Notes: a model not told the origin generated them from the letters alone. 64,000 bases of DNA from CAKSHC01 sp045595395 (GCA_045595395.1 JAZOAH010000028.1:222921-286920), one strand, 5' to 3'. Shown: positions 52,617 through 61,718, counted from the stretch's first letter. Made by a program: numbers and translations.

Positions 52617-52625
52617 ATCATAGCA
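52617..52625 (-). promoter_or_regulatory. Possible extended -10 promoter of the ABC-2 exporter
   Basis: Minus strand TGCTATGAT, about 34 bases before the start codon; no good -35. Confidence 0.45.
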
Positions 52626-52708
52626 CTTCCATTATGAAAAATCTCGTTTTTTATCTATTCGGCACGATTCCTTATGTAAGTGGCAAATCCTGTTAGTTTC
52701 TCCTTAAA

Positions 52709-52757
52709 TAAAAAGCCGCAAACGCTTGGAAATAAGCGTTTGCGGCTTGTTTTTACT
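52709..52757 (-). terminator. Terminator of lysS
   Basis: A perfect 15-bp stem (AAGCCGCAAACGCTT, 52713-52727 with 52734-52748), GGAAAT loop, and A/T runs on both sides. Confidence 0.92.
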
Positions 52758-54240
52758 CTGTAAGAGGCTTCATCGTGGGGAAGAGGATGACCTCGCGGAT
52801 GGTGTCGACGCCGGTCAGGAGCATGACGCAGCGGTCGATGCCCATGCCCATGCCGCCGGTGGGGGGCATGCCGTATTCCATGGCGGTGAGGAAGTCCTCG
52901 TCGAGCATTTCGGTTTCGTCGTCACCCCGCTCACGCTGCTCGACCTGCTTGACAAAACGAGCACGCTGGTCGATGGGGTCGTTGAGCTCCGAATAGGCGT
53001 TGGCCAGTTCGCTGTGGCAAACGAACAATTCAAAGCGCTCGGTCAGGCGAGGATCGGCCTGGGAACGCTTGGTCAGCGGGCTGACCTCAACGGGATACAT
53101 GGTGATGAAGGTGGGCTGGATCAGATGCTCCTCGACCTTCTGATCGAAGCAGGCATACAGGGCGTTGCCCCAGGTCTTTTCGGCGGCCTCGGCCAGCTCA
53201 ACACCCACCGCCTTGGCAGCGGCGACAGCCTCGGCGTCGTCGGTAATGGCATCAAAATCCACGCCGACATATTCCTTTACGGCCTCGACCATGGTCAGTC
53301 TGCGCCAGCCGGGGGCCAGATTGATCTTCTCTCCCATCCACTCGACCTCATAGGTGCCGAGGATCTCCTTGGCAGCGCCCGAAATAATGCCCTCGGCGAT
53401 GTCCATCATATCATGGAAATCGGCATAGGCCTGATACAACTCAACCGTAGTAAACTCTGGGTTGTGCTTGGGATCCATGCCCTCGTTGCGGAAGATGCGG
53501 CCGATCTCATAGACACGGTCCATACCGCCTACGATCAAGCGCTTTAAGGGCAGCTCGGTGGCAATACGCATATACATAACAATATCGAGGGTATTGTGAT
53601 GCGTGATAAAGGGACGGGCGGCAGCACCGCCGGCAATGGTGTTGAGAACGGGCGTTTCGACTTCAATATAGTTCATGTTATCCAGATAGGAGCGCATAAA
53701 CTTGATAAACTTGGAACGGATCACAAAGTTGCGCTTAACGTCGGGGTTGACGATCAGGTCAACATAGCGCTGACGGTAGCGGGTATCGGTATCGGTCAAG
53801 CCATGGAATTTCTCGGGCAGCGGCAGCAGCGACTTGGCAAGCAGGGTGTATCCGGTGATATGGATCGAAATTTCGCCCTTCTGGGTGCGGAAGACGATGC
53901 CCTTGACACCGAGGATATCGCCGATATCCAGCTTCTTATAGGCCTTATATTCCTCCTCACCGATATCGTCGCGGCGGAAATACATTTGGATGCGGCCCTT
54001 GGTGTCACGCAGGTCGGAGAAGGCGGCTTTGCCCATGACACGCTTGCTCATCATGCGGCCGGCCAGAGAGACCTCTTTACCCTCCCACTCCTCGAAATTC
54101 TCATGGATGTCGGCGCTGTAAGCGGTGACATCGTACTTGACATGGGCAAAGGGATCGTTGCCGGCGGCCACCATGTCGGCCAGTTTGTCCAGACGGACCT
54201 TCTTCTGCTCGGCAATGTCTACGATCGGTTCAAGTTCCAT
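52753..54240 (-). CDS. lysS: Lysyl-tRNA synthetase, class II
   Basis: 495 residues, full length. OB-fold anticodon domain (SLAGRMMSKRVMGKAAFSDL), motif 2 region FRNEGMDPKHNPEFTTVE, and motif 3 GMGIDRCVMLL with the Arg. NTIAGGAAARPFITHHN and YMRIATELPLKRLIVGG are typical of LysS. It charges tRNA-Lys in the cytoplasm. CTGGAGGAATAAAA precedes the ATG. It follows greA after a 67-base gap holding a strong stem-loop. Confidence 0.96.
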   Translation of the reverse strand: MELEPIVDIAEQKKVRLDKLADMVAAGNDPFAHVKYDVTAYSADIHENFEEWEGKEVSLAGRMMSKRVMGKAAFSDLRDTKGRIQMYFRRDDIGEEEYKAYKKLDIGDILGVKGIVFRTQKGEISIHITGYTLLAKSLLPLPEKFHGLTDTDTRYRQRYVDLIVNPDVKRNFVIRSKFIKFMRSYLDNMNYIEVETPVLNTIAGGAAARPFITHHNTLDIVMYMRIATELPLKRLIVGGMDRVYEIGRIFRNEGMDPKHNPEFTTVELYQAYADFHDMMDIAEGIISGAAKEILGTYEVEWMGEKINLAPGWRRLTMVEAVKEYVGVDFDAITDDAEAVAAAKAVGVELAEAAEKTWGNALYACFDQKVEEHLIQPTFITMYPVEVSPLTKRSQADPRLTERFELFVCHSELANAYSELNDPIDQRARFVKQVEQRERGDDETEMLDEDFLTAMEYGMPPTGGMGMGIDRCVMLLTGVDTIREVILFPTMKPLTE

Positions 54241-54261
54241 AGTTTTTATTCCTCCAGTTCT

Positions 54262-54296
54262 AAAACAGGCGTGTAACGAGCCTGTTACACGCCTGC
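54262..54296 (-). terminator. Strong stem-loop between greA and lysS
   Basis: A perfect 12-bp stem, CAGGCGTGTAAC (54266-54277) with GTTACACGCCTG (54284-54295), followed on the minus strand by only TTTT. It may end part of the greA transcripts or act as a processing or stabilising element; no other promoter for lysS was found in the gap. Confidence 0.65.
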
Positions 54297-54307
54297 ATCA
54301 AGTGTCG

Positions 54308-54793
54308 TTACGCCGTCGGGGTGACAGCCAGGATCTCATAGGTGGTCATACCATAGGCGGTTTCGACCTCAACCGTCTCACCAACCATGTGGCCGACCAG
54401 AGCCTTGCCGACCGGGCTTTCGTCCGAGATGCGGCCCTCCATGGGATTGGCCTCATTCGAGCCGACAATGTCAAATTGGGCATCCTCTTCAAAGTCCGGC
54501 TCAACGACATGGACCGAGATGGATGTACCGAGGGAAACGGTGTTGTGCTTGATCTGATCTTTGGAGAGCACGACGGCTACCTTCAGCGTGTGCTCCAGCT
54601 CGGCAATGCGTGCTTCCAGCTGCGCTTGCTCGTTTTTGGCTTCATCGTACTCGGCGTTCTCGGAAAGATCGCCGAAGCCTCTGGCAACTTTAATTTTTTC
54701 GGCCACCTCGGCACGACGGGAGCCCTTTAAGAAATCCAGTTCTTCGCTGATTTGTTTGTAGCCTTGCTCGGTAAGTGTTACCTGCTTTTGCAT
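54308..54793 (-). CDS. greA: Transcription elongation factor GreA
   Basis: 161 residues. N-terminal coiled coil (LTEQGYKQISEELDFLK ... RAEVAEKIKVARGFGDLSENAEYDEAKNEQAQLEARI) with the tip acidic Asp and Glu residues, then the FKBP-like C-terminal domain (VSLGTSISV, GRISDESPVGKALVGH, TYEILAVTP). It stimulates RNA polymerase to cleave backtracked RNA. The ribosome site is weak (GCTGGAAAATACG). A consensus promoter precedes it. Confidence 0.95.
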   Translation of the reverse strand: MQKQVTLTEQGYKQISEELDFLKGSRRAEVAEKIKVARGFGDLSENAEYDEAKNEQAQLEARIAELEHTLKVAVVLSKDQIKHNTVSLGTSISVHVVEPDFEEDAQFDIVGSNEANPMEGRISDESPVGKALVGHMVGETVEVETAYGMTTYEILAVTPTA

Positions 54794-54871
54794 CGTATTT
54801 TCCAGCTTTCTCTATATTTTGTGAAATAGGCATAATAAAATCGGTTATGCACGCATTGCATAACATGGTAT

Positions 54872-54900
54872 ATTATATCGGCTCAGACGCTATTTGTCAA
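54872..54900 (-). promoter_or_regulatory. Consensus promoter of greA-lysS
   Basis: Minus strand: TTGACA, 17 bases, TATAAT. The -35 lies in the last codons of the preceding gene. An inverted repeat GTTATGC-N7-GCATAAC (54844-54864) lies in the leader. Confidence 0.88.
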
Positions 54901-55582
54901 GTGGCAAAATCCATGTGACGGCAAGGCTTCGCAGCCAGTCGGCACGGGTGGCGGCATATAGGGCGCCGGCCAGTTCGATCGGCGGCCGTTTGGAGGCAAA
55001 CGGAGGCGTGAAATCGACCTCAAACAGATCCTGCGCCACATAGATGCGCCCCTCCCCTGCCATGCCGCCACACAGACTTTTTTTATCCGCCAGGCTGCAA
55101 ATAACACCCCTCGCCAGCAGATCGGGATGATCAGCCAGGCGCAACGGCAGGCCGCATCGGCGCAACAACTGCGAGGCCAACATTTGTGCCCGTTGCCGAT
55201 CACCTGTGACCAGCGTCACATCCCGACAGCAGCCGGCAAGAGCGACCAGCGTTTTTTGGCAGCAATGGTTGACGGTGGGTGCGATCACCTGTGCCGGACA
55301 GCGGGCCGGCGGCAGATCCAGCCGACGGGCGGCGGCCACCGCCGCATCGGGCAGACGCAGCAGGCGATATTCTTCGGTGTCCAGGGGAGAGAGCGGACTG
55401 TCCGACAAAAAGGCGCTCTCAGGCGTTGGCAGATAATAGCGGCAACCGGCCAGCAACGCATCGGCTTGGATGGAGCGCTTGGTCTTTTGAGTCACTCGGC
55501 GTGGCAGGGTATAGACCATCCACTCGCCGTACTGCTGACAGGACCATTTGCGTTCCTGCCCTTGACACACCACTGCGATCAT
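54890..55582 (-). CDS. Protein of unknown function
   Basis: 230 residues, Cys- and Arg-rich for its size, with no signal peptide or membrane helix. Parts read like a nucleotide-binding or receiver-like alpha/beta fold (VIAPTVNHCCQKTLVALAGCCRDVTLVTGD, RAQMLASQLLRRCGLPLRLAD), but no diagnostic motif is seen. GAGGTGATGGT precedes the ATG, which supports translation. It stands alone after the nadA terminator. The -35 box of greA is built into its final codons. I could not name a family. Confidence 0.7.
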   Translation of the reverse strand: MIAVVCQGQERKWSCQQYGEWMVYTLPRRVTQKTKRSIQADALLAGCRYYLPTPESAFLSDSPLSPLDTEEYRLLRLPDAAVAAARRLDLPPARCPAQVIAPTVNHCCQKTLVALAGCCRDVTLVTGDRQRAQMLASQLLRRCGLPLRLADHPDLLARGVICSLADKKSLCGGMAGEGRIYVAQDLFEVDFTPPFASKRPPIELAGALYAATRADWLRSLAVTWILPLDK

Positions 55583-55606
55583 ACCATCACCTCAAAGCAG
55601 TATATG

Positions 55607-55637
55607 CAAAAAAGTCCCTCTTATGAGGGACTTTTTG
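55607..55637 (-). terminator. Terminator of the cdaR-ftsEX-nadA operon
   Basis: AAAAAGTCCCTC-TTAT-GAGGGACTTTTT just after nadA. Confidence 0.9.
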
Positions 55638-55639
55638 TC

Positions 55640-56551
55640 TTAGCCTAGGGCGATCATGGCATCGATGCAACGGCGGGCGCCGCTGATAACATCGTCAGCC
55701 AGTTCCATAACCTCACCGCCCCTACCTTCGACAGCGGCCAGCACATCCAGCAGCGTGGTAGCCTTCATGTCGGAGCAGATGAGGTTTTTACTCAGCGGAT
55801 AAAATGTCTTGTCGGGACATTCATATTGCAGATGCTCAGCAATGCTGTTCTCGGTGCCGATGATAAATTCCTTATCGTTCGATGCCTTAGCATAGTCCAT
55901 GATACCCTTGGTCGAGCCGACATAATCGGCATGCTTGACGATATGCGCACGGCATTCGGGATGGACCAGTAATTTGGCGTTAGGATGAGCGGCCTTGGCC
56001 TCGATGGCGCAGCTCTCGGGGACGGCGGCATGGATGGGACAGCCGCCCTGCAGGAGCATAATGTTCTTTTCGGGCACCTGCTGCTTTATGTAGCCGCCGA
56101 GGTTGCAGTCGGGAATAAAGAGAATATTCTGCTGCGGCAGAGCTCGGACGATCTTGAGTGCCGAGGAGGAGGTGACGCAGACATCGCAGACGGTCTTAAG
56201 CTCCGAGGTGGTGTTGATATAGGCCACCACAGCATAGTCGGGATGCTCCTTCTTGACCTGCTCGATCATCTGTTTATCCATCTGCTCGGCCATGGGGCAG
56301 CCGGCGGTGGGATTGGCCAGAATGACCGTCTTATGGGGCGAAAGAATTTTGACCGTTTCGGCCATAAATCGCACACCACATAGGATGACCGTTTTCTGCG
56401 GCATCTCACTGGCCTTGGCTGAGAGCGCAAAACTGTCCCCGACCAGGTCGGCGATCTCAACGATGTCACGGCTCTGGTAACTGTGGGCCAGGATGCAGAT
56501 ATCCTTTTCCTTCTTTAGGGTCAAAATCTTATCTTGAATATTGCGGATCAT
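55640..56551 (-). CDS. nadA: Quinolinate synthase NadA
   Basis: 303 residues, class NadA. AHSYQSRDIVEIADLVGDSFALS, VILCGVRFMAETVKILSP, NPTAGCPMAEQ, YINTTSELKTVCDVCVTSSSA, FIPDCNLGGYI, HPECRAHIVKHADYVGSTKGI and the MKATTLLDV region. Conserved Cys residues hold the 4Fe-4S cluster. It condenses iminoaspartate with DHAP to quinolinate for NAD. nadB and nadC are not in the window. It begins five bases after ctpA, in the cell-division operon. Confidence 0.94.
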   Translation of the reverse strand: MIRNIQDKILTLKKEKDICILAHSYQSRDIVEIADLVGDSFALSAKASEMPQKTVILCGVRFMAETVKILSPHKTVILANPTAGCPMAEQMDKQMIEQVKKEHPDYAVVAYINTTSELKTVCDVCVTSSSALKIVRALPQQNILFIPDCNLGGYIKQQVPEKNIMLLQGGCPIHAAVPESCAIEAKAAHPNAKLLVHPECRAHIVKHADYVGSTKGIMDYAKASNDKEFIIGTENSIAEHLQYECPDKTFYPLSKNLICSDMKATTLLDVLAAVEGRGGEVMELADDVISGARRCIDAMIALG

Positions 56552-56556
56552 GGCGT

Positions 56557-57798
56557 TTATTCCCCTTCTACGACATCACTGTTTTCATAGTCCTCGTCGA
56601 CCAGCACGCCGACATCGACACCCAGCGCTTCGCAGGCGGCGATCATATAGGGATCGTCCTGGAATGCCATGGTGTAACGGTTGGTGATTTGGTCATCGGT
56701 CAGGGTGATACGGGTGTCGGGCGACAGACCGATCAGCTGATACGAGGTGCCGGAGGGCGGATAATAGGTAAAGTCGGTGATCTTGAGATAGCTGCCGTCG
56801 GGCAATTTATAGGTGGTCTGGCCGGTGCCCTTACCGTAAGTCGACTCACCGATCATGGTCGCTTTGTCGTAATCCATAAGCGCCGCCGTAAACAGTTCTC
56901 CGCCCGAGGCGGTATTTTGATCGGCCAGCACGACCATGGGAAGCTTGACCTCCTGCGCCGTCACGGCCTCATAGACGGTCTTGTTGGCGCCGTCACCGGT
57001 ATCCTTGCGGATGGCGGTAGCCACTGTGCCCTTGCCGATCAGACGGTCGACACATTCGACCACCGAATCAATGGTGCCGCCGGGGTTATTGCGCACATCG
57101 AAGATAAAGGCGCTGACGCCCTGGGTCTCCAGGTCGTTGATGGCTTCATTGAAATAGTCGCCGGTCAGTTTATTAAAACCGGTGATCTTGACATAGCCGA
57201 TGGTGCCCAGTTTCTGATACTCGACAGTGACCTGATCGTACTGGGAGCGCATGACCGAAAAGACCAGCGTTTCGGTGCCACGGGTGACGGTGAAATTAGC
57301 CACCGTGCCGACGGTACCGGTCAGTTTGCTGACCGCCTCGTCATGACCCAAGGTGAGAACACTGGTGTTGTCGACCATGGTGATAATATCACCGATCTGC
57401 ACCCCGGCTGTTTCGGCGGGCGAGCCCTTGGAAACATGGGTGACCTCCAGACCGACATTGTCGGTCCAGACAACGGTGATACCGATGCCCTCATATTGGC
57501 CGGTGATCTGCGCCTGATAGGCGCGGTATTCTTCCTTGGAATAGTAGAAAGCATAGGTGTCGCCCAGACCGGCGACATAGCCTTTGGCAATGGCGTTGGC
57601 CAGCGTTTCGCTGTCGATGGCGCCGATATAATGCTCATTGACCAGATCGTCGATATTTTTGATCTTGGAGAAAGCGGCCTGCACCTCGGTAAGACTGCCG
57701 ATCTTGGTGTTGATGATGAAGGTGGTGGCAAGGCAGGAAATGATGATGGATGCTACGATCAGAAAGATCGTTACGTCCAGCCTTACTTTTTTATTCAT
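56557..57798 (-). CDS. ctpA: S41 family carboxyl-terminal processing protease (CtpA type)
   Basis: 413 residues. N-terminal signal anchor (VTIFLIVASIIISCLATTFII), a helical region, PDZ domain (GIGITVVWTDNVGLEVTHVSKGSPAETAGVQIGDII), then the protease core with FIFDVRNNPGGTID, the catalytic Ser in NTASGGELFTAAL and the Lys in ESTYGKGTGQT. It should act outside the membrane on the C-termini of exported proteins. In Firmicutes it often lies next to FtsEX and hydrolase genes, as here. Confidence 0.93.
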   Translation of the reverse strand: MNKKVRLDVTIFLIVASIIISCLATTFIINTKIGSLTEVQAAFSKIKNIDDLVNEHYIGAIDSETLANAIAKGYVAGLGDTYAFYYSKEEYRAYQAQITGQYEGIGITVVWTDNVGLEVTHVSKGSPAETAGVQIGDIITMVDNTSVLTLGHDEAVSKLTGTVGTVANFTVTRGTETLVFSVMRSQYDQVTVEYQKLGTIGYVKITGFNKLTGDYFNEAINDLETQGVSAFIFDVRNNPGGTIDSVVECVDRLIGKGTVATAIRKDTGDGANKTVYEAVTAQEVKLPMVVLADQNTASGGELFTAALMDYDKATMIGESTYGKGTGQTTYKLPDGSYLKITDFTYYPPSGTSYQLIGLSPDTRITLTDDQITNRYTMAFQDDPYMIAACEALGVDVGVLVDEDYENSDVVEGE

Positions 57799-57810
57799 AA
57801 CAGCCTCCTG

Positions 57811-58986
57811 TTAATAGGGTTTGACATAGTTGAGCGGATTGAGAGGACCGATGGTACCGTTGGCGTTGGGTCCGTGCAATTCAAAATGCAGATGAGGACC
57901 GGTAACAGCGGCACCCGAGCTGCCGGTACGGCCGATCAACTGTCCACGGGTGACCGTTTGTCCGACCTTGACCAGCTGGGCACTCAGATGGAAATAGCGG
58001 GTCGAGAAACCGCCGCCGTGGTCGATGGCAATATAATAACCGCCGGAATACTGATAGCTGACTGCCACGACGGTGCCCGAGTTGGCGGCATACAAAGATG
58101 TACCGCTGGGCGTGCCGATGTCAATGGCATTATGATACTTGGTCGCACCGGTAAACGGATCTTTTCGATATCCAAAATAGGAGGTGATCCAGGTGATGCC
58201 GGGGGTAGGCCAGGTGAAGGAGCCGCCGACAAAGCCGTTTTCAAGATTGATCAGACGATCGATCTCTTTGTTGAGCTTTTTCTTGGCTTCCTCAGCCGCA
58301 TGCTTGGCCGACTGATACTGATTGATGGCGGCACGATTGGCATTGACCGTTTTTTGGAACTGGGAGCGGGTCTTTTTCAGCGCCGACTGCTCGGCATTGA
58401 GTTTCGTGCGGACATCGGCATTTTCGGCACGCTTGGCTTCCAGGTCGGTCTTTTGCTGATTGATGGTATCAATAGTGTCGTTCATCAGCTTGATGAGGTT
58501 ATTATCATAGATCATGATCTGCTCAACCACATCGACACGGGTCAAATAGTCGGTAAAACTACCGGCGCCGAGCAGGACATCCAGATAGGTGGTCTGCCCC
58601 GTTTCGTAGTTGGCACGCACACGCTCATAATAGATCTCATAGTAGGTGGCAAGCTCGGCCTCGTTACGCTCAAGGTCGGCCTGCAGCACGCCGATCTCGG
58701 CATCGAGATTGGCAATAATACCGTTATAGACCTGGATCTTATCCTCATAGATCCGGATCTCGCCGCTGAGCCGCTCGACCTCGGCCTGCGCCTGGGTAAG
58801 GGTGGCTGTGGCCGCATCGATCAGTTGCTGGTATTGCTGCTGTTGCTTATTCAGGTCATCGAGCTGTCCGTACAGCTCGGACAGCGAGGCGGCCTGCACC
58901 GTCGGCATGGCCGGGGCGGCGGGAATGGCCGTGACCAGCATGACCAAAATAGCCAGCAGTCCGATGAGTTTTATGGCTTTTTTCAT
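57811..58986 (-). CDS. PcsB/EnvC-like murein hydrolase with coiled coil and M23 peptidase domain
   Basis: 391 residues: a signal peptide (LIGLLAILVMLVTAIPAAPAM, then VQA-A), a long coiled coil at about 35-255 (LDDLNKQQQQYQQLIDAATAT onward) and an M23 (LytM) domain with YHNAIDIGTPSG, the turn GYYIAIDHGGGFSTRYFHLS and GPHLHFELH. The metal ligands H-D, H-x-H are intact, so this may cut peptidoglycan itself, unlike degenerate EnvC. The coiled coil is the part that contacts FtsX. GGAGGTGTCCT precedes the ATG at 58986. Confidence 0.92.
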   Translation of the reverse strand: MKKAIKLIGLLAILVMLVTAIPAAPAMPTVQAASLSELYGQLDDLNKQQQQYQQLIDAATATLTQAQAEVERLSGEIRIYEDKIQVYNGIIANLDAEIGVLQADLERNEAELATYYEIYYERVRANYETGQTTYLDVLLGAGSFTDYLTRVDVVEQIMIYDNNLIKLMNDTIDTINQQKTDLEAKRAENADVRTKLNAEQSALKKTRSQFQKTVNANRAAINQYQSAKHAAEEAKKKLNKEIDRLINLENGFVGGSFTWPTPGITWITSYFGYRKDPFTGATKYHNAIDIGTPSGTSLYAANSGTVVAVSYQYSGGYYIAIDHGGGFSTRYFHLSAQLVKVGQTVTRGQLIGRTGSSGAAVTGPHLHFELHGPNANGTIGPLNPLNYVKPY

Positions 58987-58999
58987 AGGACACCTCCGA

Positions 59000-59869
59000 T
59001 CAGACATGAAGATGCTTTCTCATGGGGATCAGGCTGCCCAACACGCCCATCAAGAGCGCAAATAGGCCGAAACCGCCCAGCACATAATACCAAATATCGT
59101 TCCAGACAATGGGCGAGAAGAGAGCCAACTTGGTCATCATGGGCGCCAGCAGTCCGTTATAAATATACCACTGGGCCTCAAAGGCTCCGATACAGGCCAC
59201 AAGGCCGAGGATGACACCTTCCAGCACAAAGGGACGGCGGATATAGCCATCGGTCGCACCGACATATTTCATGATGCTGATCTCGGTGCGGCGAGCAAAG
59301 ATGGTCATACGAATGGTGTTGGACACGATAAAGATGGAAACAAACAGCAGCACCGCCACAATGGCCATACCGGCCACGCTCACCGCTTGACGCAGAGCGA
59401 CCAGGGTGTTAACGACATCGGACGAACTGCGGATGTTGGCCACCTGCGAAAACTCGGCGATCTCTCCGAGCGTTTCGTCGTAACGCTCCAGATCGGCGAC
59501 CTTGATATGATAGGAGGCACGCAGGGGGTTATTGTCTTTGAGGTTGTCAAACATATCCTCCTGATCGGGGAACATGCTCATATACTCCTCCAGTGCCTCA
59601 TCCTGCGATACATAGTAGACCTCGGCCACGTTTTCATGGCCACGCAACTGGTTGCCCAGCGCATCCGACTGTTCCTCAGTGGCGTTCTCGTCGATAAAGA
59701 CGACGACCTCGTCCTCCTTTTGCATCTGCACAACAAAGGCGTTGAGGTTGGATACGATCAGTACGGCACTGCCCATGATGAACATACAGGCCGTCATGAT
59801 AATAACCGAAGCAAAGGACATCCAAAAATGCTTGAAAATACCACGAAAAGCATCTCCTAACGCTCTCAC
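59000..59869 (-). CDS. ftsX: FtsX, membrane subunit of the division ABC complex
   Basis: 289 residues, four membrane helices with a large extracellular loop after the first (KEDEVVVFIDENATEEQ ... VYYVSQDEALEEYMSMF). FRGIFKHFWMSFASVIIMTACMF, AVSVAGMAIVAVLLFVSIFIVSNTIRMTIFARRTEISIMKYVGATDGYIRRPFVLEG and the last helix are typical. With FtsE it controls the M23 hydrolase at the septum. Four-base overlap with ftsE. Confidence 0.95.
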   Translation of the reverse strand: MRALGDAFRGIFKHFWMSFASVIIMTACMFIMGSAVLIVSNLNAFVVQMQKEDEVVVFIDENATEEQSDALGNQLRGHENVAEVYYVSQDEALEEYMSMFPDQEDMFDNLKDNNPLRASYHIKVADLERYDETLGEIAEFSQVANIRSSSDVVNTLVALRQAVSVAGMAIVAVLLFVSIFIVSNTIRMTIFARRTEISIMKYVGATDGYIRRPFVLEGVILGLVACIGAFEAQWYIYNGLLAPMMTKLALFSPIVWNDIWYYVLGGFGLFALLMGVLGSLIPMRKHLHV

Positions 59870-60543
59870 AGGACATACCCCCCTTCTCGGTCGGACACAA
59901 CATGGCCGGTGTTGAGGGTGATGACCCTCTTATTATAGGCATCGACCAGCGTATTATCATGGGTGACGATCACGACGGTGATATTCTGGGCGTTGATGAT
60001 GGAGAACATCTCCATGATCTCACGGCTCATGACCGGGTCGACGTTGCCGGTCGGCTCGTCGGCAATGATCATGCGGGGAGCGTTGATGATGGCACGGGCC
60101 AGCGTGACACGCTGCTTTTCACCGCCCGAGAGCTCATTGGGATATTTGTTGGCCTTATGGGGCAGTCCCACCAGGGTGAGCACATATTTGACCCGCTTGC
60201 GGATCTCGCTTTCGGGCTTGCCGACGACCCGCATGGCAAAGGCGATATTCTCATAAACGGTTTTGGACTCAATGAGCCGGAAATCCTGGAAAACGACGCC
60301 CATGGTGCGGCGCAGTTTGGGGATCTGGCGGCGGCGAATCTTGCTCATTTCAAAATTATTGACGACGACCTCGCCTGCGGTGGGCTTGATCTCGCCCATC
60401 ATCAGTTTGATCATCGTACTCTTGCCGGCTCCCGACGGGCCGACGACAAAGACAAATTCCCCGTCCTGAATATCAAAAGATACGTGATCGAGTGTGTTGA
60501 CGCCGTTGCCGTAGGAGTGGCTGACATCCTTGAATGAAATCAT
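59866..60543 (-). CDS. ftsE: FtsE, ATPase subunit of the division ABC complex
   Basis: 225 residues. Walker A VGPSGAGKSTMIKLM, Q-loop VFQDFRLIESKTVYENIAFAM, signature LSGGEKQRVTLARA, Walker B MIIADEPTGNVDP, switch VTHDNTLV. Typical FtsE. AAGGAG precedes the ATG; it follows cdaR by 19 bases. Confidence 0.95.
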   Translation of the reverse strand: MISFKDVSHSYGNGVNTLDHVSFDIQDGEFVFVVGPSGAGKSTMIKLMMGEIKPTAGEVVVNNFEMSKIRRRQIPKLRRTMGVVFQDFRLIESKTVYENIAFAMRVVGKPESEIRKRVKYVLTLVGLPHKANKYPNELSGGEKQRVTLARAIINAPRMIIADEPTGNVDPVMSREIMEMFSIINAQNITVVIVTHDNTLVDAYNKRVITLNTGHVVSDREGGYVL

Positions 60544-60562
60544 TTCTTTTCAAACTCCTTTT

Positions 60563-61651
60563 TTAGAACTGGGTCGGTTTGGAAGAAAGATACTTGCGTA
60601 CCAAGAGAGCCATCTTGAAGATGATAGCATCCTCAAACTCACGGATATCCAGACCGGTGATACGCTGAATCTTATCCAGACGATAGACGAGGGTATTGCG
60701 GTGGACAAACAGCTTGCGTGCTGTTTCGGACACATTGAGGTTGTTTTCGAAAAACTTATTGATGGTAAAGAGGATCTCCTGGTCGAGCGATTCGACCGAG
60801 CCACGGTCAAACACCTCACGCAGGAACATCTCGCACAGCGTGGTGGGCATCTGATAGATCAGGCGGCCGACACCGAGATTGTTGTAGGATACGATGTTTT
60901 TCTTCTTCTCGAAGATCTTGCCGATCTCGATGGCGATCTGCGCCTCTTTGTAGGAACGGTTGAGGTCACGCAGGTCACGCACCACCGTACCGATACCGGC
61001 GCAGGTATGTACATACAATTCGCCTTCCAGCATGGAGATGATGGACAGCGCCAGCTGCTCCAAATGTTTAGGCTCAACGCCGGGATAGACCTCCTTGACC
61101 AGCAGGATATCATGCTCGTTGATGGAGAGTACATAGTCCTTCTGCTTCTCGGGGAAGAGAGAGGCGACCAGATCCAGACTGACCAGGTCCACTTTATCGA
61201 CCAGACGCAGCAGGATGACCACACGGTCGACCTCGCCTAAAAAGCGCAGCTGCTTGGCCTTGAGAGCAATATCCGAATCACGGATATTATCCAATACGAT
61301 ATTCTTCAGAAAATCGGCACGGCTGTAATGATCGTTATAATACTCCCGCACGCTGCCCAGCGCAATGGACAGCACGCCCGCCATTTTATCGGCAAACTCA
61401 TCGCCGCCTTCGACAAAGATGACATACTCGGGACGGATATCGCTGCCGATGGCACGATAAGTCTTGCCTCCGGAAATGGCTGTCGAGTAGGTATAGCCGC
61501 CGACAGCCGGCATATTGGCACTGTCATCCTCGCCGATGCGGGCCAGATCGCTGCATGCGATCACCGTGCCCTGAGCATCGACAACACCGATATCACGGCC
61601 TATTGTGCCGTGCATTTGAGATACGATCGACTGAAATAATTTGCTTGCCAT
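60563..61651 (-). CDS. CdaR/PucR-type transcription factor
   Basis: 362 residues. N-terminal sugar-diacid-recognition domain (IVSQMHGTIGRDIGVVDAQGTVIACSD, GGYTYSTAISGGKTYRAIGS), a middle GGDEF-like scaffold, and a C-terminal PucR helix-turn-helix (FFENNLNVSETARKLFVHRNTLVYRLDKIQRITGLDIREFEDA). E. coli CdaR senses glycerate/glucarate; the Firmicute ligand is unknown. It heads an operon with ftsEX, so it may regulate cell division genes or merely share a transcript. Promoter at 61719-61747; GGAGGGC upstream of ATG. Confidence 0.9.
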   Translation of the reverse strand: MASKLFQSIVSQMHGTIGRDIGVVDAQGTVIACSDLARIGEDDSANMPAVGGYTYSTAISGGKTYRAIGSDIRPEYVIFVEGGDEFADKMAGVLSIALGSVREYYNDHYSRADFLKNIVLDNIRDSDIALKAKQLRFLGEVDRVVILLRLVDKVDLVSLDLVASLFPEKQKDYVLSINEHDILLVKEVYPGVEPKHLEQLALSIISMLEGELYVHTCAGIGTVVRDLRDLNRSYKEAQIAIEIGKIFEKKKNIVSYNNLGVGRLIYQMPTTLCEMFLREVFDRGSVESLDQEILFTINKFFENNLNVSETARKLFVHRNTLVYRLDKIQRITGLDIREFEDAIIFKMALLVRKYLSSKPTQF

Positions 61652-61718
61652 GGTTTGCCCTCCATGCTTGGCTCTTTTTCATTCCTTTTTTGGGAATTTT
61701 GCATAAATTCACAAATAT

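Noticed and set aside
54241..54307. T-box or other riboswitch before lysS
   Set aside because: The gap is 67 bases, far too short for a T-box, and holds only one simple stem-loop.
56689..59214. 841-codon open frame on the plus strand opposite ctpA and the M23 hydrolase gene
   Set aside because: Its length comes from the composition of two real minus-strand genes; the translation is low-complexity Gly/Asp/Ile-rich and matches no fold.
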